DNA from: DASZMX01 sp035551475
GTDB lineage: Bacteria > Verrucomicrobiota > Verrucomicrobiia > Limisphaerales > Palsa-1400
Direction: 5' to 3'
Assembly: GCA_035551475.1 (NCBI GenBank)
Contig: DASZMX010000019.1
Location: 1 to 29,864 of the forward strand
Length of the DNA: 29,864 nucleotides
Numbering within the stretch: the first letter of the stretch is position 1; every line of letters starts with the position of its first letter. The notes beneath the pieces are model-generated. The model was given only the letters and a program-made list of their open reading frames with translations. It was not told the DNA's origin and ran no database searches. Below are positions 1 through 12,000 of this stretch, one piece after another. A program made the translations under genes and the position numbers.

Positions 1-3000
1 GGTGGACGAGGCGTTATGCGCGTCGGTGAGAATATACGAAAACGCGTCGGCGGCGGTTTGGTCGAGGGTGAGGTTGAGCAGCGCGCTAGGCCGATAGGTG
101 AGAACCCCGTTAGTCAACTGAATTGTTCCACTGGCGCCCCCCGTCACCACGCCCGTGAGCCGCAACGTCGCGGTTTCGCCGTCATTGGGATCGGAAGCGG
201 CGGCCAGCAGCGCCGCCGTCAGGTTGGTGGACTGCCCTTCGCTCAACGTCAGCGCGAAAGCGGGCGCCTGCGGCGGATAATTGACACCGACATTGGTGAC
301 GGTGACGATGGCCGAGGCATTCAGGCCGCTGGGCGACTGGATGGTGTAGCCAAATGTGTCAACCACATTGCTGCCGAGAGGAATCGTGGCAAGCTGGGGG
401 CCGGGCTCGTAAATGACCACGCCGTTGCTGAGCGTGACCACGCCGCGGGTGGAATCCAGGGCCACGCTGATCACCACCAGGCCGGAATTCGTCAAGGAAT
501 TGGGGTCAAGGTCATTGGTCAACAGCAGCGAGGTCACATTGGTCGGGCCGCTAGCGGCGGACAGCGCCAGGAAATCATTGCCCGCGCTCGGGGCGTCGTT
601 CTGGCCCATGACGGTGACGTTGGCAGTGGCCGTGGCGGTGGCGCCAAGGGCATCCTGCACCGTGAAAGTAAACGCATCCGACGCGGTGGCGCCCTGGGTC
701 AGCGGGACAAAGGCGTTGGTGACATTATATATGACATGACCGTTGGCCAGAGTCACCTGCCCTCTCGTCCCGGAGGTGTGCAGGGCGCTGACGAACAGTG
801 TGGGCGTATTGCTGGCCACGGCGGCGTGCGCATGGAGCAAAAGCTGCGGCGTGACGTCCATCGGCGCGGCATGCACGCCCACGGCAATGGCGGCGTTGGG
901 CGCCACAGGAGGATTCGCCACGCCCGTGACGACAACGGTGACCAAGCCCGTGGCGAGACCGCCGGCCTGATCGGAGATCACGTACTTGAATTGGTCGTTC
1001 GCCGAATGGCCGGGCGCGAGCCAATTGAATTGGCCATTGGGATTGTAGGCGATTATCCCGTTGCCGCTGTTGCTGACCACGCCCACGGTCGCGGATGCGT
1101 CGAGGCTGAAAATAACCAGATGCGCGGCGTCGCCGGGATTCGGATCTGTGTCGTTGGCGAGCACGTTGCTGGTCAGCAGCGGCGCGTTCGCGGCGGTCGT
1201 GAAACCGGCCCCGGCGTCATTATTGGCGACCGGCGGATCATTCAACGCCACCGCCGTCACGCTGGCGAAAGCGTTCGTCCGGCTGACCTGCGAATCACTT
1301 ACCACGACGGTGAACGCGGTGGTCTCGGTTTGGCCCGTCGGGACGTTGTGAATTTTCGGGGCAAACTGCAGCGCGCTCAACGCCGCGGGCGCGGACGCAA
1401 AAGCCACTCCGGCGCGCGTGTAAGAAGGGCCCGTCCCGGTGAAGCCCGCGGCGGTCAAGGACGCGGGGGTAAACGTGCCGTTCGCCAGGGTGTTGAGCGT
1501 CACCGTCATGGTGACCGTGGAACTGGCGGCTCCGGTAAACACTGCGCCCGCAAAAGGAGCGATGTTCGTGTGATCGTTCGTGACCAGCGGCGCGAGCCCT
1601 TCCAATCCGCCGAGGCCGCCTTTGTTGTTGTAAACTTCGCTGGACGGGCCATCGCCAGGAATAAACAGGTCGGGAGCGCCATCGCCGTTCAGATCGCCCA
1701 TCGCGGCGGTCGTCAAATTGGCGGGAAGCGGCAGCGCAGTCGGGCTGCCGAAATGGCCGTGCCCGTCATTATAAAACACGGAAACGCCGTAGCCGCGCGT
1801 CACGATGTCGAGGGCGCCATCGCCGTTAAAATCGCCGATTTGAAAAGTGATCGAGCCGAATTGCCCGGCGGACACGTTGATTTCCTGCCCGGAATTAACG
1901 AAGCCGCCGTGGCCGGTGTTCAACCAGACTTCCATGATGTCATTGTCCCAGGTCACGAAATCGAGATAGCCGTCGCCGTTGAAATCGCCGACCGCCATTG
2001 CGGATGTTCCCTGGCCCTGTGGTTGGGCGGTGGCGGCCGGCGTGAAGTGCGCGGAGCCGTCGTTGGTCAGCATGACGATGGAGGCCGTGTCGGAGTAATT
2101 GACCCCTTCCAGCAGATCAATTCGTCCGTCGTTGTTGAAGTCTCCCAGGGCGACGGCCGTAGCATTGAGATTAATCGTGCTTACGGCGGTTTGAAAATTC
2201 CCGGCGCGATCATTGGTCAGGACTAAAAAGGCGCTATTGGGATAATTATACTGCACGCCTGCGATATCGGGGTAGCCATCGCCGTTCAGATCCCCGACGG
2301 CCAGGGAAATAAAGCCCGTCGGCGCGGGCGCATTGCCGGCCGCGAAGTGGCCGGCCCCGTTGTTCGTCCAAAGCTGAAGGGGCGTAATGCCGACGCGCAT
2401 GAGGAGGAAATCAACCGCGCCATCCCCGTTGAAATCGGCGGGGAAAACCATGGATGCCAGCCCTTCCGACAACCACAAACGCTGGCCGCTGTCCACGAGG
2501 ACACCGGAGCCGTTGTTCGTCCAGACCATGGTGGCGCTGGAGCCGGCGATGACCGCCTGGTTCGCGATGGCCTGGCCTTGCGCGACGATGACATCAAGAC
2601 TCCCATCGCCATTCACATCCGCGCACGCGGCGGCGACACTGTTGGAATAAGGCGGCAAAGTGTAACGGGCGCCCGAATCCAGCAGGCCGACGCGTCCGAC
2701 CGGCGCGTCCACCGTGAATTGCCAGACAATCGGCCCGGGGAGCCGCTCGCCGTTGCCGCCGCGCAGGCTGCCCGAGAGAAGAGCCGTGACCACGTCGGCG
2801 GCATGCAATTTGCCGGCGGGCTTGAGCGTGATGACGTTGCTGGCAATCGTGGCGAGAAACGGAATGCGGCCATTTTGCGCGCTGGAAAGAACCACCGCCC
2901 CGGGAACCGTGCTGCTGTCAATCGCACGATCAAAGGTCAGGACGAGCGGCGCCGCCGGCGCCACGTTGAGCGCGTTCAGAGCGGGCGTGAGCTGTGTCAC

Positions 3001-6000
3001 ATGCAAGGTTTGAATCACGTCGATCGTGACGGTCGCGGGCGCGGAATTGGTCACGCCGTCCGACATCTGATACACAAAGGTGTCCAAGCCGGAGTAGGCG
3101 GCGTCCGGGATATATGTGAACCCGCCGCCGGCCGAAACACTCACGGAGCCGTGCAGCGGTTTGGCGACCAGTTGGGCGGTGAGCGGATCGCCTTCCGCAT
3201 CCGAAGCGAACGTCAAAAGTCCGGACGTGGCGGCGACCACCAACGGCGCCGAATTCAACACCGTCAGCGGCCCGACATTCGTGGCCACGGGCGCAGTGTT
3301 GCCAATTTTCACGCGCGCGGCGTAGGAAGAGCCGCCGGCATCGGTGTCATTATAGTTGAAAGCCGTGATGCCAGCGTAACCCGGCCCCGGCGTCACCGTG
3401 AAGCTTCCATCCGGCGCCAGGGCGATGGTGGCATTGGCGGGTTGCGCGATCAGCGCGGCGGAAATGGGGCCGGCGTCGCCGATGGCATCGTTGGCCAGCA
3501 CCCCATTGGCGGCCACACTGGTCGTGCCGGCGGGATAATAATCATTGACAGCCAACGGTGGGCGGCGGTTCCACAACACCGATTCGCGCAACGTGTGGTC
3601 GGAGGCTGCTCCTCCCGCCACAAAAATATCCACCGCGCCATCGCCATCCAGGTCGGCCAGCGCGAGGCCGTAGTTATAAGGGGCGCCCGGGAGGGAGGCG
3701 CTGGAAAAATGCCCCGTGCCGTCATTGAAGTAGATTTCATTTGCCGTCAAGGATGAGGAAAGCACGGCGTCAAGGCGCCCGCGCCCCGTCAAATCACCGA
3801 GCAACATGGTGGGGGCGACATCGTCGGCGAGCAATAAATTCACGCCGGTAAAATGGGACACGGTCGATGACGAAAACAGGTTGCCGCCCAGATTTTGGTA
3901 AAGTTTGAGCGGATTGCCCGTGGGCGATTCACCATTAAGAATCAGGACATCGGAGAGGCCGTCGCCGGTGAGATCGCCACACGCGCCTGCCATATAAATG
4001 GCGCCGATATCGGCCAGATCCGTCAGGCCGGGCATCTGCGCGAAGTGGCCGGCGCCGTCGTTCGTCCAGAATTGCCCGGTGGTGGCGGTGGCGATAATCA
4101 AATCGAGTTTGCCATCGCCGTTCACATCGCCCAGGGAGCAGGCAAAGAATTCGTTGCCGAAGGCCATGGCCGTGATGATGGCCGGAATGGTGGTCGTCGG
4201 GCCCACGACGAGATTGCCGACGCCGTCGTTGGTCAACGTCCAGATCGTGCTCGTGCCCGACAGGCCGATGACGTCGAGGCTGCCGTCTCCATTGACATCG
4301 CCGGCGCCTACGAACGTGTTGTCAATTTCGGTCGCGTATTCACTTGGGTTATGGGGCAGCACACTGGCAATGAAATTTCCCGTGCCGTCGTTGTGCCAGT
4401 ATTCCTCGCGCGGTCCGTCGGGATCGCCGAAATCAGCGCGCACGAAAAGATCGAGATGCCCATCGCCGTCAAAATCACCCGGCACGACGGACTCGTAGGC
4501 GCGGGGATAGGGGCTGACTGGATCGGTCATGATTTCATCGGTGAACGTGCGATCGCCGTTATTATGGAAACGATGCAACTGCGCGTAATAAGGATTGTTG
4601 TCGTAGTTGTAAGCCGCGATGACATCCGGCAAACCGTGGCCGACGAAATCCCCCGCGACGGGGCGTTCCAGGTAGAATTGATTGCTCGTGTCCACCACCG
4701 TTTGCGAGAAGGAGCCGGCGCCGCGCGGGGCGGACACATAGAAACTCCAATTGAAGCCAGAGCCAAGGGCGGTGTTGCCAAAGCCTTGCAGCCCGGGCCC
4801 CATCGCCACCGTCACTTTTTCGCCGGGGAGGAAACGCCCCGAGGGAACAATCGAGACGAATTCGTTGGACGCCGTGCCAGTCCAGGAATGCGCGCCGCTG
4901 ATCGTGCCAAACAAGCCCAACTTCAAGCCCGCCAATTGGGGATCAACGGGCGCATTGAATTGCAGTTGGATGACCGCATTGGTGGGTCCCACGCCATTGG
5001 GGCTGCCGGCTGTCAGCAATAAAGTGGAGGTGCGCACCGCCAGCGTCACTGTCGTCACCGCGCTGGTCGCCACGCCATCGGAGGCGGTGTAAGTGAAAGA
5101 ATCAGGGCCGACGTAATTGGCCGCAGCCGTGTAGGTGAAAGAGCCGTCAGCTTGCAGCGCAAGGGCGCCGTGCGATGCGCCAGACACGAGCGTGGCGCGC
5201 AGCGGATAATTATCAGGATCAGTGTCATTCTTCAGCACGCCGAGCACGGGCGAAATGGAAAACGGCTGATTTGCGAAGGCGGTAAAGCTATCCGCGTTGC
5301 CGACGGGCGCGGTGTCACCCAATCGCACCAGAACCGGCGTGGAGGATGCAAAGCCATCATTGGCCGCGTAATAAAATGAGTCGTCACCGGAGTAATTCGT
5401 GAAACGCGCGTAGGCGAAGGAGCCGTCGGCATGGAGCGTTAGCTGGCCATGCGTCGGCGCCGTCGTCAGAATGGCCGTGATCGCATCGCCTTCGGGATCG
5501 CTGTCATTGGCCAGGACGCCCTGCAATGTCCCGACCGTGATGGCGCCATTGGGCGGCATCGGATAATAATCGGACACGGCCAGCGGCGCGCTATTGCCGA
5601 GATTCACGCGCGCGGAATTGGAGGATTGCACATCCGCCGCCTGATAGGTGAACACATCGGGCCCGCTGTAACCGGCGTTGGGCGTGTAGGTGAAGGAGCC
5701 ATTGGCATTCAGCGTGACATTGCCGTGCGCCGGGCCTTGCAGCAGAGAGGCGGTCAAGGTGAGGCTGTTGAGATCCTGATCGTTCGCGAGCACCCCCTGC
5801 GCCGCCGCCACCGTGACCGGACTGCCGGAGAACGCATAGAAATCGTCCTGCGCCATCGGCGGCTGCACAATCTCCGTGACGTTGATCGTGACCGTGTTGG
5901 ACGTTGTCAAATATCCATCAGATATGACCAGAGGGAACGAGTCCGTGCCATAAAAGCCGGGATTGGGCGCGTAGGTGAACGATCCATCCGCCGCCACATG

Positions 6001-9000
6001 CACCGCGCCGTGCGCGGAATACACCGGCACGATGTCGGTGTAGGTCCAGTTTCCCTGGGCGTCCTCGCCGATGTTGGCCGAATTCCAATTCGGCACGGAA
6101 TAGGTGAGGTAATATAATTGACCCAAGGTCGCCGCGGTGTACACGCGCGGCTCGGTAAGTTGGAGGATGACCGTGGGGCCATCCAGATCGACCACGCTGC
6201 CCAACAGTCCGGGCGCCGGCACGCTCAGGCTGCCGCCTTCGGCCACGGAATAAACCTGGCCGGCTCCCGACGGCGCGCTGTCGTTGAAGAACACGAACTC
6301 GGCGTTGGCGCTGCTGGTCAAGCTGCCGAGCGTGTTTACGTTGAACGCATCCAAATCACCGTCGCCATCCAGGTCGCCCAGAGCGACCCCCTGCCCGATG
6401 TAACCGGTGTTAAAGGGCGCGCCTTTCCGCGTGAAAACGCCCGCCCCGTTGTTCAGCCAGACTTCGCTGCCAAAAATGCCGGTGCCGAAAAAGTCCAGGC
6501 TCCCATCGCCATTGAGATCGCCGAGAGCCAGCGAACGCGCCTGCACCTGGCCGACGAAACGCTGTCCGTTGGTCAGCGCGCCGTTCCCATCGTTCAGGTA
6601 AACCTGATTCCAGAAAAGCTGCGAGCCTCCGCCGATGCCGGCAAAACTGGCCACCACATCCATGGCGCCGTCCCCGTTCAAGTCTCCCACCGCCAGCGCC
6701 ACGACCGGCACAAGGCCGCCGACGATGATCGTTTGTCCTTGGGTAAAGTGTCCGGAGCCGTCGTTGAGGTATATTTCCAGGCCCGCGACATCGCCCACTA
6801 CGATGTCGAGGAAACCGTCGCCATTGATGTCCGCGAGCGCGACCGCAAAGGAGTTAAGGGCGTCGAAAGTTTGCGTATGTTTGAAGCCGCCGTTCCCGTC
6901 GTTAATCCAGACGGAATTGCCCGGTGTGGAAATGGGATGGCCGCCATAGTTCAAGGTCGTGTTGTTGATCAACACCACGTCAGGAATGCCGTCGCCATCC
7001 AGGTCGCCAATGGCCACGCCTGAGCTGCCTTGGTTGAAAATGCGCGTCAATTGCGCGGCCTCGTCGGCGGAAATCGTGCCGCCATTCTGCAGAGTGGCCA
7101 GCACCGGAACCGTGCCGGGAATCAATCCCTGCTGCGACTCGACAAAATGGCCCGTGCCGTCGTTGAAATAGACGCGGTTGTAATCGCTGGGAACGCTTGC
7201 CGTCTGGATGTTGATATTAGGGACGCCGAGCAAGCCGCCCGCCTTGGTGACCACCGCATCGGGAAATCCGTCCCCATTCAGATCGGCCAGCGCCACGCCG
7301 GTGCTGTTGCCGGGCAATTCCTGCGCCAGCGTGAAATTCCCGTGCCCGTCATTCAGCCAAACCTGGTCGGGCAAGCTCAACTGGCCGGCGACATACGCGT
7401 CGATGGTTCCGTTGCCGTCCAAATCAGCCAGCGACACCGCGATCGGAAGATGATGGCCAAAGTTTTTCGCGGTGGGGAACACGCCGCTGCCTCCGGCCAC
7501 GGCTGTCACATATTGAAACGTCTTCGGATGCAGCAATGCCCCGCCGTTGGTGGCGACCAGCGATTTCAGCAACTCCACCGTGACCAACTCACCCGCGTGA
7601 AAACTCGTTTCGGGAGCGACGCTGACATTGGTTCCGTCCACGGCGGCGGCGGTGGGAAAGACGACGCTTTCGGCGCCGCGGACGATGATGCCGCCCGGCG
7701 CGGTGGCCGGGTCAAGCGCCGCATTGAAACCGAGATCGAAACCGCCGCGCGGCCCGCTTTCCGGGGACAGACTGGTCGAATTGGAAGTGAATTGCAGCAC
7801 GGGCAGAGTGGTGATTTGGAGTTCCGCTTCCGACACGATGTTGGAAATCGGCTCAGCGACCTCATAGAGAAAATATTCCGAGCCCACGAAATTTGTGGCG
7901 GGGAGAAAGGTGAAACTGCCGTCGGGAGCAATCGTCAAGCGGCCATGATCGCCTGACGAATAATCAAAAATCCTCAACCCCGCGCCAATGCTGTTGGAAA
8001 ACACGCCGTTGGCCGCGCCCACTTGCAGGAGCTGATTTTCCAGGGCCGTGTAGGATTGATTTGACAGCATCGTCGGCGCCGCTTCGAAAGCGCCAATGTC
8101 CGCGCGTCCGAATTGGGGGCGCGCCACCCCGCGCTGATCGATGGGCTGCGGCGCGCCGCTCGAGCCATCCGCCGCCGCCGGATTGCCCGCATTGAGAGCC
8201 AGCGAATTGGAGAGCAACGCCATCGTGGGAGTGGCGCCGCCATTGTAGGCCAGCGGTCCCAACGCCCAATTGGTTTGGGTCAGGGTCACGGGGCCGCCGC
8301 CGAAAATATTTGTCGTGAGGAAAGCCAGCGTATGGTCGCTGTCCAGGTTATAGCCGAATGATGTGAACGAAGTCAGCGGGCTGCCGTCCCCCATGACGTC
8401 CTGCGGGAGAGCGTTATCGGTGTTGCCGGCGAAAAGGGTGTTGTCAATCGAAGCCGACGCGGGCGCGAGCAACAGGGGATTGGGGCCGGCCACGCTGGTG
8501 TTGAACAAGCCGCCGCCGTCGGAGAACGTGCCCGTCGCCGCGTTGCCCGCCACGGTGCAGGAGGAGAGCGCAAGGCTGGCCAAACCGCTTTGCACGGTGA
8601 CCGCCAGGACGCTGCCCGCTTGCGCGCCGTTGTAGATGCCGCCGCCGCGGCTGTCGAGGGGGATTTCAATCGCGGGAATGGTGGAGAGGGCGCAGCCGCC
8701 GGGCTGCGGAAAATGCTGGTTGGCAACCAGGCAGGCCGCGAGCGAGGCGGGGTCGGGAATGTTGAACGTGCCGGCGGTCGCGGTGTTCGAGACTACCGTG
8801 CAATTGACAAGGGTGGCCGTGCTTTGCTGACTGATCACCGGGTAGGTGAAATTGGTGCGGGTGCCGACGACTTCGTTGTAAAGTCCGCCGCCCTTGGCCC
8901 GGCCGCCGACGGAATTGCCCAGCAGCGTGCAGCCGTAGAGCGAAACCGTGCCCTGGCCGCGATTGCGGATGCCGCCGCCGAAGGAGCTGATGATGCCCGA

Positions 9001-12000
9001 GGCCGAGTTGCTGGCGATAAAGCAATTGGTGAAGTTGATCGTCGCGCCGTTCTCGTTCGCGACGCCGCCGCCGCCGCCCGAGGTGTTGCCCGTGATCTGG
9101 CAAAGCGTGATCTCCGCATAATTGGTGCCAAGGGAGAAAACGCCGCCGCCGCTGGAGAGCATTTTGGCCGAGGTGACGTTCGACTTGACGGCGCAGTTGG
9201 TGGCGCGCAGCAACCCCGCGGCGGTAAACACCCCGCCGCCCCCGGCCAGAACCGTGGTGGAATTGGCGGTGTTGTTGGACACCACGCAACCGTCAAGCGT
9301 CAGCGCGCCGAGCAGGCTGCTCACGCCGCCGCCGAAGGAGCCCAGCGCTCCGGCCACGCGATTGTCCGTGATCTGCGTCCGGGTCAGAACCATCAACCCC
9401 AGCTCATTGTGGACGCCGCCGCCGAAACCGGTGGCGGGCGAAGTAACCAAATTATTGACAATCGCGCAATTGCTGGCCGTGCAAATCGACGCGCCCAACT
9501 GCAGCCAGCCGCTGTTTCCGCCGCCGGAGCTGGACCCGAAAGGATGGGCCAGCGAAGAGCGGATTTTCCCCGGCTCATCAATATGTTCGAGATCCGAAAA
9601 CGCGTCGGAAGCCAGGTTCTCGAATTTCGAGCCAAAATCTTCCAGCGCCCCGGCCAGACTTTTGGCTTCGTCTTCAATGGTGCCGGGCTGCACGGCGTGG
9701 GCGATGGCGTCCGCAATATCGGGCGCCAGATACGAGAGATGGCCGTCGAGATCTTTCACGATGGTGATCTGAAATGACTCGTAGTTTTTAAACGCATCGA
9801 AGAATGACCCGACCGCGTTCGAGACGGATTGCAGGGCATTCGTCAGGTTGGGGATGGACGCGGTTTGAATGCCATCGCCGCACAAGCCCGCCCCGCCAAG
9901 GCCGGCGGCGTTGCCGGAAATGGTCGTGTCGTTGAGGGTCAAAATGGCGTTGCCATAATTCATGATGCCGCCGCCCAACGACTGCGCGCTGTTGCCGGTG
10001 ATCTGGCAATTCTCGACGCTTACCGTGCCGCCTTCATTGAAAATTCCGCCGCCGTTGGTCGCGGCTCCGCCGGTGATCGTCAAATCTTCAAAAACGACAT
10101 TCGCGCCGCTCTTCACATCGAACACACTGCCGCGCCCGGCCCCGTTGACGGTGGTAAACGCCGGCCCCTGCCCGTGCACAATCATGTTGCGCGTGAAAGT
10201 GACGGTCGCGTCAATGCTGCCGTGCGGCAGGATAATGGTGTCGTAGGCGGGGTTGTCCGCCGCGGCCTGAATTTCATTGGGGGGAGGATCAATCACCAAA
10301 GTGAGGCCCTGCAAATCGTAGGAGCCGGGGTCTTGCACCGCGAGGGAAGTCAGCGAGCCGTTCGCGACCGTCGCCACCACCACGCCGCCGCTGCCCGCAC
10401 CGCGCGGCACAACCGTCACCTGCGGCGGAGTGGAATAACCCAATCCCCCGTCTGTCAAATAAACCGTGCTGAGCGACCCGTCCCCGCCCACCAAAGCCAC
10501 GCCGGTGGCCGTCCGCGTATGGCCGTTGGTGACCACATACACCCCCTGCGGCGGCGGAATGAGATTGGGCAACTGCGGCGTTCGGAAGCTGACCACGGCG
10601 CCGAACTGCGCGCTGACGGCGTTCGACGCCACGGCGCGATAGTAATAAAGCGCGTTCGGCGACAACCCAGCCACGCCCGCGCTGAGCCCCACGGACGCCT
10701 GACCGAAGCCCAACGCCGCGGGCGCGGTGATGTTCACAAGGTTTTGCGGCGAAGTTCCCCAAAGGAAAAAGCCTTGCGTGTCCTGCCCGTTCGGATTGGC
10801 CTGGCCGACCAGCAAAGCGCTATGCGGCGTCACGCCGGAGGCCGCCGCCGTGGTGACGCTGGGCGCGCCCGATGGAGTGCAGACCGGCGTCGCGGCGTCC
10901 AGCGAAGAAGACCCGCCTTGATTGACGGCGAACAACGTCCACCCATAGCACGTGTTCGGCGCCAGCGGGCCGGCATAAGCCGAAACCGGCGTCGCGGTCT
11001 GGCCGCCCGCGAGGGTGTTGGTCGCGGTGAAAACCGTCGCCCCGCCGCCGGCGGGAGTGTAGGCAAAGTAATAGGCCGTGACCGTTCCCTGCGGATTGAC
11101 GAACCCGGACAGCCGCGCGCTGCTGCCCGTCAAGGGCGCCGCCGCCAAACCGCTGAGCGCCGGCGCCACGGCGGGGGTGCTGAACACCAGATCGTTCAGC
11201 GTGGCCGCGCCCACGGAATTGGAAGCGATAATTCCGTAGTGATACACCGTGTTGGGCTGCAATCCTGTCAATTGAATTCCAACGGCCTCCAGCATTCCGG
11301 CTGCCGGCACGTTGGTGACCGCGGACACATAGCCGTAACCCCCGGCGCTGCCGGTCAAGCCATACCGAAACCACACCTTCGCAGGCAAATTATTCGGATT
11401 CACATTCGCCGCCAACACCGCGCTGGAGCCCGTCACCGCCAGCGCGGCGGGCGGACAGTTCGCCGGATCAAGACAACCCAGCGCCGGCGCCGCCGCGAAG
11501 CTGGCGAACGTGGCATCATCGCCATCCACCACTCCCAGCGCGTTGGAAGCGACGATCCGATAATGGATCGTGGCATTGGGAAAGGCCGCCGTGGAGATGG
11601 GAGCCGTAATATTGACAGGTGTGAAGCTGCTCGAAATCACGGAGGCGCCAGAGACGTTCCCATAATTGGTGTCCGCCCCGTATTGAAAAAAGACGCTGGC
11701 GCCGTTCGCCTCGGGCGTGACCGTGCCCGCGAGAATGGCCTGTGTCGCGCCGCCGGAAGATTCGCCGCCGGTGTAAGCCAGCATCGGGCCGATGGGCGCG
11801 GAGGAAGGCGTCCAAGCCGTGTTAACGAGCGTCAAATCCAGGCCATGCCCGGAGGCGTCACGGGCAATGGTTCCCGTTTGATCATCGAGCGGCCAGTAGC
11901 CAACCAGATTGCTCTCCGTTCCCGCCAGCCGCGTATGCATGGTCGCTTGAATTTGACTCGGCGTCCGCGCGACGCTCCAAATGCGGATTTCGTCGAAAGA

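Noticed and set aside
16..2226. A 736-codon open frame on the plus strand
   Set aside because: It is antisense to the FG-GAP and cadherin-like coding frame, is arginine/glycine/histidine-rich and has no recognisable domain. It is a by-product of GC-rich codon use, as are the plus-strand frames at 2347-3756, 3895-5022, 6118-7023 and 9829-12243.
1588..7491. Repeated CCATCGCCGTT-like DNA strings considered as a CRISPR or tandem DNA repeat
   Set aside because: They encode the DLNGDG-type Ca2+ loops at irregular 130-270 bp spacing and differ at synonymous positions, so they are protein repeats.
8666..9289. Minus-strand 207-codon frame inside the giant gene
   Set aside because: It is out of frame with the giant protein and is rich in histidine, arginine and glutamine with no domain. 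The beta-helix frame explains the bases.
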